Assembly: GCA_001789515.1 (NCBI GenBank)
Contig: MFZT01000029.1
Span: 13,311-24,210, forward strand
Length of the DNA stretch: 10,900 bases
Direction: 5' to 3'
Source of the DNA: Candidatus Roizmanbacteria bacterium RIFCSPHIGHO2_02_FULL_43_11
Lineage (GTDB): Bacteria > Patescibacteriota > Microgenomatia > UBA1406 > HO2-37-13b
Below, piece after piece: positions 1-5,099 of the stretch (its first letter is position 1; the number at the start of each line of letters is the position of its first letter). Below the pieces are notes generated by a model. That model was not told where the DNA came from. It did not search any database and was given only the letters and a program-made list of their open reading frames with translations. Both the position numbers and the translations under genes were made by a program.

Positions 1-21
1 GAAAAACCAGTGATGTACAGA

Positions 22-64
22 TAGTTGAACTAGTTACAACTAGTTATAACTAGTTCAACTAGTA
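22..64. repeat. ACTAGTT-type palindromic repeat, copy R1
   Basis: Array of 9-10 bp units of the form TAGTTNN(N)AAC. Positions 22-61 fold as a 40-nt inverted repeat with its axis between 41 and 42; the only mispair is C37/A46, which would be a G-U wobble in a minus-strand transcript. It contains the 16-bp core ACTAGTTATAACTAGT at 39-54, shared by all five copies in the window. It lies upstream of the secreted-protein gene; what flanks it on the left is outside the window. Function is unknown. Confidence 0.9.
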
Positions 65-91
65 GATGGGGCTTGCATTTTACTTTTTCAG

Positions 92-102
92 TGCTATATA
101 CT
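92..102 (+). promoter_or_regulatory. probable promoter of the secreted-protein gene
   Basis: The sequence TGCTATATACT holds an extended -10 (TGC followed by TATATA at 95-100; TATACT at 97-102 is the alternative register). A weak -35, TTGCAT at 73-78, lies 16 bp upstream of TATATA. Predicted transcription start is about 107-109, giving a leader of roughly 15 nt to the ATG at 123. No Shine-Dalgarno sequence is visible in that leader. Confidence 0.5.
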
Positions 103-125
103 TCTAGTAAGTTACCTCGATTATG

Positions 126-155
126 CCAAGAACCAAGAACCAAGAACCAAGAACC
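126..155 (+). repeat. heptanucleotide tandem repeat, (AAGAACC)x4
   Basis: Four perfect copies of AAGAACC occupy 128-155, preceded by the CC of a partial copy. The array starts 3 nt after the ATG at 123-125. A 7-bp unit shifts the reading frame with each gain or loss, so it can act as a phase-variation switch by slipped-strand mispairing. With four copies the ATG frame ends at TAA (156-158) after 11 codons. With five (or two) copies it reads into the downstream secreted-protein frame. Confidence 0.85.
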
Positions 156-172
156 TAATTGTCGCCGCGTTT

Positions 173-874
173 TTGGTACTCTCCGTCATCTCAGTTGTTG
201 TTGCCTCTCAACTCAATAACTCCCAATCAACATCAGCAAGTGCACAAGATGCCGGTATGGCAGGACTTTCACAGGATGGGATTGTCAATCCAACCGATGC
301 TCCTGGATCAGAAACTGTTGCATATGTGAATCCAGTCGGGACTGTTGGCAACCAGTGTCATCGTGGCTCACTGGGCATGGATTTTGATGTCGTTTCACCA
401 ATTAAGATCACAAGCCTTGGTGCATTTGATGATGAAATGAATGGATTCAAAGACCCAATTACCGTATACATTGCTGATCGTAACTCCAGATACGAATATG
501 CAAGAGTGGTCTTGCAAAATAATCCTGATGAGCTCTCCATTGATAACAGTAAATTTGTGAAGCTGCCACAACCTATACTACTTGACCCTCAAAATGCCAC
601 AGGCGGAATTAAACTTACTGTTGTTGCCTATGGATATGGAGGATATACGGGCGATTTGAGGTCAAAACCAAGTAGGAATTGGCTGGGTTGTAACGAGCGC
701 AATGGTAATTCGGAAGGCAGGCCACCGACTTGGTATACACAAACAGGTGGTGATGCCATAAAGTTCACTGGTAAATCACGCTTTGCTTGGGACATCAAAT
801 TTCCTGCAATTATTGACACGGGGCCGGCTAACCGGTATGCCGCAGGGACATTTATCTTCGAGCCAGCGTACTAG
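173..874 (+). CDS. secreted beta-rich protein, candidate phase-variable gene (OFF in this copy)
   Basis: Unrecognised extracellular protein. The 233-codon frame from TTG 173 is Ser/Asn/Gly-rich and looks beta-stranded after a hydrophobic N-terminus (LVLSVISVVVA, then a polar Ser/Gln linker), as in a signal peptide. Two cysteines (NQC near residue 62, LGC near 173) could form a disulfide. The TTG start is doubtful: it cuts the signal peptide short and leaves no basic N-region. The frame is open upstream to 50 but has no ATG, GTG or TTG there. The ATG at 123 is out of frame by one base because of the heptamer array. With one more repeat unit the N-terminus would be MPRTKNQEPRTKN followed by LIVAAFLVLSVISVVVA, a textbook basic-plus-hydrophobic signal sequence. 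The stop codon TAG (872-874) belongs to repeat R2. The fold may be a beta-sandwich, but I cannot name a family. Confidence 0.7.
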   Translation: MVLSVISVVVASQLNNSQSTSASAQDAGMAGLSQDGIVNPTDAPGSETVAYVNPVGTVGNQCHRGSLGMDFDVVSPIKITSLGAFDDEMNGFKDPITVYIADRNSRYEYARVVLQNNPDELSIDNSKFVKLPQPILLDPQNATGGIKLTVVAYGYGGYTGDLRSKPSRNWLGCNERNGNSEGRPPTWYTQTGGDAIKFTGKSRFAWDIKFPAIIDTGPANRYAAGTFIFEPAY

Positions 875-915
875 TTGCAACTAGTTACAACTAGTTATAA
901 CTAGTTCAACTAGTA
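870..915. repeat. ACTAGTT-type palindromic repeat, copy R2, between convergent genes
   Basis: Four and a half units (spacers GCA, ACA, ATA, CA) around the common core at 890-905. It folds as a long hairpin with axis at 892/893, a C888/A897 mismatch and a one-base bulge at C878. It overlaps the 3' ends of both neighbours: TAG 872-874 ends the secreted-protein gene, and TCA 906-908 (TGA on the minus strand) ends the four-helix-bundle gene. Placement suggests a border or bidirectional terminator, but there is no T-run on either side. Confidence 0.9.
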
Positions 916-1253
916 AGGATTTTTCTTCGAAGAATGCTCAGGCGCTTTGCCAGAAAAAGATATTCCTCATACAACTCCGAAGTATCTATCGCATAAATTT
1001 TCTGTATGATTTCAAGCAAGATAAGAACTTCATTCGCTGAGCCTATTGCAATAAGCAAGTAGTAAGCGAATTGTTTTTTTGATGTTGCGAAACCCTCGAC
1101 GATATTGAGTGTCACAGATAATGCCGCTCGCTTTAATTGGTCCCGTAATGCATAATCCTTACTAAGTAAAGGATGTTTCAGCGCGAGAAGATACACCTTA
1201 TAAAGGTTACTCAGGGCTGCCTGATATACGACCAGATCTTTGACTTTTTGCAT
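906..1253 (-). CDS. four helix bundle protein (23S rRNA intervening-sequence protein family)
   Basis: A 115-aa protein starting MQKVKDLVVYQAA. It matches the family of four-helix-bundle proteins first found in intervening sequences of 23S rRNA genes: an N-terminal helix with the L-V-Y-Q-A pattern, then the signature LRDQLKRAALSVTLNIVEG at about residues 36-54, then two further helices. The biochemical role of the family is not established, and copies are frequent outside rRNA genes in CPR genomes. The frame is open to an ATG at 1302-1304 (17 more residues, MAGNFIIFSC...), but those residues do not fit the family and overlie a promoter, so I prefer the ATG at 1251-1253. Its TGA stop (906-908) and last two codons come from repeat R2, and its upstream side abuts R3, so the gene sits between two repeat copies. 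No 23S rRNA is present; a 5S gene is its divergent neighbour. Confidence 0.88.
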   Translation of the reverse strand: MQKVKDLVVYQAALSNLYKVYLLALKHPLLSKDYALRDQLKRAALSVTLNIVEGFATSKKQFAYYLLIAIGSANEVLILLEIIQKIYAIDTSELYEEYLFLAKRLSILRRKILTS

Positions 1254-1284
1254 AAGAAGAACTTTACCAGGCAAACATGAAAAA

Positions 1285-1312
1285 ATTATGAAATTCCCAG
1301 CCATTAGTTCAA
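1285..1312 (-). promoter_or_regulatory. promoter of the four-helix-bundle gene, -35 inside repeat R3
   Basis: On the minus strand, CATAAT (1285-1290) is a good -10 and TTGAAC (1307-1312) a fair -35, spaced by 16 bp. The -35 lies in the outer unit of palindrome R3. The predicted start leaves a leader of about 33 nt before the ATG at 1253. This supports the shorter protein start. Confidence 0.5.
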
Positions 1313-1352
1313 CTAGTTCAACTAGTTATAACTAGTTGAACTAGTTGAACTA
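1305..1352. repeat. ACTAGTT-type perfect 48-bp palindrome, copy R3
   Basis: A perfect inverted repeat with 24-bp arms and axis between 1328 and 1329, built from TAGTTCAAC units on the left and GTTGAACTA units on the right around the core at 1321-1336. It lies between the divergent four-helix-bundle and 5S rRNA genes. TAG, TAA and TGA occur in all three frames of each strand. TTGAAC motifs at its two ends are positioned as -35 elements for both divergent promoters. Confidence 0.95.
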
Positions 1353-1364
1353 GTTTGCTATACT
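1336..1364 (+). promoter_or_regulatory. 5S rRNA promoter, -35 inside repeat R3
   Basis: TTGAAC (1336-1341) and TATACT (1359-1364) are spaced by 17 bp. The -10 is preceded by TGC, making it an extended -10. The predicted start, 7 nt downstream at about 1371, coincides with the first base of the 5S helix I. The -35 falls within the right arm of palindrome R3. Confidence 0.75.
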
Positions 1365-1370
1365 ACCTTT

Positions 1371-1482
1371 TGCTTTGGTTATTTGAGCGACTGGGAACCA
1401 CCCTTCCCCATTCCGAACAAGGACGTGAAACCGGTCAGCGCCGACGATACTCATCAGGGGACAATAGGTCATAGCCAGGGCA
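1371..1482 (+). rRNA. rrf: 5S ribosomal RNA
   Basis: The 5S rRNA is a component of the large ribosomal subunit. The recognisable core is CCCATTCCGAACAAGGACG followed by GTGAAACCGGTCAGCGCCGA, with the conserved loop CCGAAC and the GCGCCGA segment. Helix I closes exactly: TGCTTTGGTT (1371-1380) pairs with AGCCAGGGCA (1473-1482) over 10 bp including U-G wobbles. Helix II pairs GACTGG with CCGGTC. Length is about 112 nt, slightly short for a bacterial 5S. No 16S or 23S gene is next to it within the window, so it is a stand-alone copy with its own promoter and end. It is easily missed because an open reading frame (TTG at 1383) runs through it into the next gene. Ribosomal protein L25, a 5S-binding protein, is encoded at 7135-7833. 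Confidence 0.9.
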
Positions 1483-1488
1483 TTTTTT
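1471..1488 (+). terminator. 5S rRNA terminator
   Basis: A run of six T (1483-1488) follows directly on the 3' strand of 5S helix I. The terminal stem of the rRNA itself, or its GC-rich 3' side, would act as the hairpin; no separate hairpin is visible. Confidence 0.55.
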
Positions 1489-1489
1489 G

Positions 1490-1498
1490 TGCTATCAT
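1490..1498 (+). promoter_or_regulatory. extended -10 promoter of the DUF4239-like gene
   Basis: TGC followed by TATCAT (1493-1498) is an extended -10. Seven bases separate it from the ATG at 1506, so transcription would begin at or next to the start codon, giving a leaderless mRNA. No clear -35 is seen; that region is inside the 5S gene. Confidence 0.6.
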
Positions 1499-1505
1499 CA
1501 TATTG

Positions 1506-2381
1506 ATGGGCTTGCATAGAGTGAATGCACACATTATCTTAGTCATCACAATCATTGTCTCTGCTGTTATCGCTAGCATCTTCATCTTTCCTCCGAACGA
1601 ATCAGTGAGGGAACTTTTTGGTGTTTTGTCATTTCTCTACGGTATCTTTGTCGCCTTTGCAATTAGTAATTCTTCAGCACGTTTTTCAAAGGTTGTTGAA
1701 AAGTTAGAAACAGAAGAGGCTTTTTTATTGTATATCTACACAATGTCTGCCCTTTTAGGCGCTCGTGTACAGAAGAAAACACAAGCACTCATAGATGACT
1801 ATCTTATCAGTCAGTTAGATCATTTTCTAAAAGATTACCGTTTGACGTATCCCCACTTTCTCAAGATATTCCAATTCTATATCAAGGATGTCAGACCGGA
1901 AAAAGGTGATGAGCTACAAAAAGAAGCATTTGAAGATATTATAGACACGCTGAAAACGCTCATGGAGAACCGAAAGCAGATTGAGCTTAATATCCAGGAC
2001 ACCATGACTAAACTGGAATGGGTTTGTATTGGTGCGCTCCTGAGTCTTCTTCTTTTCGCGATTTTTTATATGAATAGTGGAACGTTGCTGTCAATTGTTT
2101 TATCTGTCCTTCTGGCGACGACTGCTGTGGTTTTTGTTGCCATATTGTGGGAGCTTAATATGCTCAAATGGAAAGATCAGAAATGGGTCTGGGCCGATCT
2201 TACGATACTTTTCCAACAGCTCGATCTTATGCCTTATTACCCTAAAGAAGCTTTACTCATGGGAAAAGTAGACATTCAGAACGTAAAAAAGGCTCGAGTT
2301 GCAACATACCTTTACCCTTACCCCAACTTTTCTGACAAGAAAATCGAAATCATCGAGAATCCATCCTATAACAAAAAATAG
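1506..2381 (+). CDS. DUF4239-like (bestrophin-like) membrane protein
   Basis: A 291-aa integral membrane protein. Likely helices are at residues 9-28, 37-54, 172-189 and 193-214, with a charged cytoplasmic-type region (about 55-170) between the pairs and a hydrophilic tail (215-291). The topology (two helices, a helical soluble region, two helices) and the segment ELFGVLSFLYGIFVAFAIS, followed by a long helix starting ARFSKVVEKLETEEAFLLYIY, resemble DUF4239 proteins, which are distantly likened to bestrophin channels; the function is unknown. The frame opens at TTG 1383, but everything before about 1490 is 5S rRNA, so the ATG at 1506, 7 nt after a -10 box, is the start. The next gene begins 74 nt downstream under a possible promoter of its own. 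The family call is by pattern only. Confidence 0.7.
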   Translation: MGLHRVNAHIILVITIIVSAVIASIFIFPPNESVRELFGVLSFLYGIFVAFAISNSSARFSKVVEKLETEEAFLLYIYTMSALLGARVQKKTQALIDDYLISQLDHFLKDYRLTYPHFLKIFQFYIKDVRPEKGDELQKEAFEDIIDTLKTLMENRKQIELNIQDTMTKLEWVCIGALLSLLLFAIFYMNSGTLLSIVLSVLLATTAVVFVAILWELNMLKWKDQKWVWADLTILFQQLDLMPYYPKEALLMGKVDIQNVKKARVATYLYPYPNFSDKKIEIIENPSYNKK

Positions 2382-2392
2382 AGCTGCATAAG

Positions 2393-2401
2393 TGGTACAA
2401 T
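2393..2401 (+). promoter_or_regulatory. possible extended -10 promoter for the PH-domain operon
   Basis: TGG followed by TACAAT (2396-2401) fits an extended -10; no good -35 is seen. The implied leader is about 48 nt and holds a small inverted repeat, GGTAC (2420-2424) with GTACC (2432-2436) around a 7-nt loop. Read-through from the DUF4239-like gene is the alternative. Confidence 0.35.
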
Positions 2402-2455
2402 ATCTGATGAGCAGGTGAAGGTACAAATAAAGTACCGGCGTCTGATTAAACAAAT

Positions 2456-3004
2456 ATGGGGCCGCATAATTCCTATCAAAAATTTTTCCACTCCTATATT
2501 GTCTATCCAAACACAACCTTTGAGTCGCAAATGGAGGATGAGAAATTGGTTTTGCTGGTGAGGCAGCACCCAGTCACCCAGCTTCCATGGATTATCACAG
2601 CAATTGTCCTCTTCATTGTTCCCCTCTTTGCGAATATTTTTGTTTCAGAATTGCTCAGTGTTCGCCAGATTTTGTTTGCTAACTTTTTTTGGTACTGTCT
2701 TGTATTCACGTATATTTTCATGAATGGACTGTACTGGCTGTTTAATGTGGGTCTTGTCACAAATAAGCGAGCACTTGATGTTGACTACACAAATATTCTT
2801 TTTCGAGACGTAAGCGGCACTTCCATTGAAGATATCACTGATGCAACGGCAAAGACAGGCGGATTTTTGCGCGCGCTATTTCAGTACGGAGATGTCTTTG
2901 TACAAACTCCCGGCACTCTACAAAATATTGAGTTCCTGCGTATTCCTCTCCCCGATGATGCTGTGGCAATTATTAATGAATTAATGGAAGAGGCAAACGC
3001 ATGA
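2456..3004 (+). CDS. membrane-anchored PH domain-containing protein
   Basis: 182 aa. After a short N-terminal segment come two transmembrane helices (about 45-64 and 72-95), then a C-terminal bacterial PH-like domain (about 96-178) starting LVTNKRALDVDY, with an FRDVSGTSIEDITDAT strand-helix and a GDVFVQTPG hairpin. The stretch YPNTTFESQMEDEKLVLLVR before the first helix is typical of this CPR family. The architecture is related to YdbS/YdbT-type membrane PH proteins; the ligand and role are unknown. An in-frame TAA at 2447-2449 limits the start to ATG 2456; no Shine-Dalgarno is present. The stop TGA overlaps the next ATG by four bases (ATGA), indicating translational coupling with the two-helix protein. 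Confidence 0.85.
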   Translation: MGPHNSYQKFFHSYIVYPNTTFESQMEDEKLVLLVRQHPVTQLPWIITAIVLFIVPLFANIFVSELLSVRQILFANFFWYCLVFTYIFMNGLYWLFNVGLVTNKRALDVDYTNILFRDVSGTSIEDITDATAKTGGFLRALFQYGDVFVQTPGTLQNIEFLRIPLPDDAVAIINELMEEANA

Positions 3005-3234
3005 ACGCTTTTATAGAGTTTTTTAATAAAGGAGATGCTGTTAACTTGCTCATCAAGCTTTTTGGGATTGTAGGCGGCTTTCTTTATTTTTTCTTTGCGT
3101 GGGTCATGATTGGTCAAATTAGGGCGCTCAAAAAAACGATTGAAGTGCATGATGAGGGTCTCCTGATAACGCTTGCCTACGTTCAATTGATACTTTCTGC
3201 TGTCATTGTGCTGTATGCTTTGTTTATACTGTAG
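3001..3234 (+). CDS. small two-helix membrane protein (DUF5657-like)
   Basis: 77 aa with two transmembrane helices (about 15-40 and 55-77) joined by a short basic/acidic loop (residues about 41-52, RALKKTIEVHDE). It resembles the small DUF5657 proteins common in CPR genomes; no function is known. It overlaps the PH-domain gene by 4 nt and ends 2 nt before the next gene, so the three are almost certainly one operon and may form a membrane complex. The family name rests on memory of the pattern, not on a search. Confidence 0.75.
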   Translation: MNAFIEFFNKGDAVNLLIKLFGIVGGFLYFFFAWVMIGQIRALKKTIEVHDEGLLITLAYVQLILSAVIVLYALFIL

Positions 3235-3236
3235 GT

Positions 3237-5060
3237 ATGTGGGACTGGGACTATAGTCTCTATCTCGGGGATAATTCCGAACGGGATCATATTGGGTTTG
3301 TTACTGATACGAACTTCTTTGTTATTGCTGAAGGTCAGGATTTAGATGAGGATACGTTCCATGGAGAGCTTGAGGGATTGAAGCAGCACATCATTTCAGA
3401 AGCACCAAAAAATCTCGCTGAATTTTCTGCGCTTTTGCAAAAAGGGGTTGACAAGTTGGGCGAACACCTTCTGTCTTTTGTTGCTGCCCTTGCGGTAGAC
3501 AACATTATGTACTTTGAATCTCGTGGCAATGGAGAGATTTATGCATCAAGAGGGGGGCAGACAGCAAAACTTATCCACGGTGACCAGACAGCTTCTGGGG
3601 TTGTTCAAAGCAGTGATACTTTTCTTCTGACAAACAGGATTTTCACGGATCAAGTCGCAGAGGAACGTTTGCGCAATCTCATGTTCAATAACACGCCCCA
3701 GGAAATTGTTGACATTCTTACTCCAGAGCTTAAGGGTAAAAACGATACGGGGATGTTTGGCCTCTTTCTACAAGCAAAAAAGAAAGCATATGATGCAGAA
3801 ATGCCCATCGCAAACACCGAAACAGTTCATAATGAACCAGAACCTGTCTATAAAGATTCGTATGCCACAGAGGAACCTTTGTATACGAGTCCGCCATTAA
3901 AACCTCAGCGCACACCTATTTTAACCTCTCTATTGCAGCAGTTTCGGTCGGGCTCTCCCCTGAACCGGCGTGTGACTTTTGTTGTGGTTGTGATACTTGT
4001 GGGTGTGCTGAGTTGGAGCGTGTTCTCCGGCAATGCTAGACGGGAAAGGGCGAAGTTTGATGAGCAGGTACAAATGCAGAAAGGTGTTGTAGAAGGCAAA
4101 CTCAAGGAAGCCGAAGATCTAGCAGGCTTAAATACTCAGAAATCCCTTCAACTAATTGATGAATCTCGAGTAATCGTTAGGCAACTGAACACAGATGCAA
4201 AGAAAAAGGGTGTCAAAGATCCTGTGAATATTCTTGCATTAACCAAAACCATTGATGCGACAGAGCAGAAGATCCAAAAAAAAGAAGACGGGCAAGCTGA
4301 AGAGTTTTACGATCTTGATTTAATTGAGAATGGCACAGAAGCATCTGCAATCTATTCTGACAGCTTAGAATTAGCACTTCTTGATACCAAGCGTAATAAG
4401 GTATACATGCTGACGCTTGGTGAAAAATCCGTTAATACATATTCAGCGAAATCAGCAAGCAAGGCACAGTTTGTTGCGATCCATCAAGAGGTCCCTTATA
4501 TTCTCGGAAGTGAGATCGGCGTTGTGAAGTTGGCTGAAAAAAACAAGCAGGAAGAAGTCATAAAAAAAGATAATGCATGGGGCACAACACAGGGCTTCTG
4601 GATGTATAACGGCAATATATATGTCCTTGATGCAAGTACGCCCAACATTTATAAGTATCTGGTTGCAGAAGGAGGTAAATATTCTGATAAAAAAAATTAC
4701 TTATCAGATGGGCAGGCTGGGGAGATCAAAGGTGCATCAGCTATGGCTATTGACTCGTCTATTTATGTTGCGGTTGGCGAAAAAGTGTTGAAGTATAGCT
4801 CCGGAGCAAAAGTTGCGTTCAATGTATCGATTCCAGACGAAAGCGATATCACATTTGAAGACATCTATACAAGGCGGGATCTTAATGAAGTGTATCTGCT
4901 TGATAAAGACTCTCAGCGCATCTTTATTACCGATAAAGATGGCGGATTTAAAAAGCAAATTTCTGCGAAAGTTTTAAAAGACGCGGATGATTTTGTGGTG
5001 ACGCCCGAACAGGGAATATTGGTACTTTCAGGGAATATGATATACAGGATCAAAAAATAG
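3237..5060 (+). CDS. PP2C-like pseudophosphatase, transmembrane helix and propeller-like C-terminal domain
   Basis: 607 aa. Residues about 1-182 follow the PPM/PP2C phosphatase plan: a VxDG-like strand (NFFVIAEGQD, 26-35), the GDSR-like strand (RGNGEIYASRGGQ, 96-108), the SDG-like strand (SDTFLLTNRIFTD, 126-138) and a DNxT-like end (GKNDTGMFGLFLQ, 167-179). The metal-binding aspartates of the first three motifs are replaced (AEG, RGNG, TNR), so catalysis is unlikely. A Pro/Thr-rich linker (184-240) leads to one transmembrane helix (246-263) with a basic flank, then a coiled-coil region (265-350), and finally repeated beta strands (about 360-607; IYVLDAS, IYVAVGEKVLKY, VYLLDKDSQRIFITD, ILVLSGNMIYRI) that look like a beta-propeller. 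Probably the N-terminal part is cytoplasmic and the propeller faces outward. It is the last gene of the PH-domain operon and ends convergently to GAPDH. Confidence 0.72.
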   Translation: MWDWDYSLYLGDNSERDHIGFVTDTNFFVIAEGQDLDEDTFHGELEGLKQHIISEAPKNLAEFSALLQKGVDKLGEHLLSFVAALAVDNIMYFESRGNGEIYASRGGQTAKLIHGDQTASGVVQSSDTFLLTNRIFTDQVAEERLRNLMFNNTPQEIVDILTPELKGKNDTGMFGLFLQAKKKAYDAEMPIANTETVHNEPEPVYKDSYATEEPLYTSPPLKPQRTPILTSLLQQFRSGSPLNRRVTFVVVVILVGVLSWSVFSGNARRERAKFDEQVQMQKGVVEGKLKEAEDLAGLNTQKSLQLIDESRVIVRQLNTDAKKKGVKDPVNILALTKTIDATEQKIQKKEDGQAEEFYDLDLIENGTEASAIYSDSLELALLDTKRNKVYMLTLGEKSVNTYSAKSASKAQFVAIHQEVPYILGSEIGVVKLAEKNKQEEVIKKDNAWGTTQGFWMYNGNIYVLDASTPNIYKYLVAEGGKYSDKKNYLSDGQAGEIKGASAMAIDSSIYVAVGEKVLKYSSGAKVAFNVSIPDESDITFEDIYTRRDLNEVYLLDKDSQRIFITDKDGGFKKQISAKVLKDADDFVVTPEQGILVLSGNMIYRIKK

Positions 5061-5099
5061 TCCAGCTCTGAATCTCGACGTGTGAAATTGTGAGAATTA
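5061..5099. other. short convergent intergenic gap
   Basis: Thirty-nine bases between the propeller protein and GAPDH genes. No ACTAGTT repeat and no clear hairpin with a T-run is seen, unlike the two other convergent gaps in the window. Confidence 0.6.

Noticed and set aside
22..64. CRISPR array
   Set aside because: The 9-10 bp units are contiguous, with only 2-3 variable bases and no unique spacers; there are no cas genes in the window.
906..908. UGA read as glycine (Gracilibacteria-type code)
   Set aside because: TGA ends the four-helix-bundle gene at its normal length and ends the PH-domain gene at an ATGA overlap with the next start; no gene contains an internal TGA.
1254..1304. 17-residue extension of the four-helix-bundle protein (ATG 1302-1304)
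   Set aside because: The residues do not resemble the family N-terminus, and the segment contains a good -10 box whose start would lie downstream of that ATG.
1383..1505. N-terminal extension of the DUF4239-like protein from TTG 1383
   Set aside because: These bases form 5S rRNA with complete helix I pairing, followed by a T-run and a promoter; the extension is Pro/Asp-rich and unlike the membrane protein that follows.
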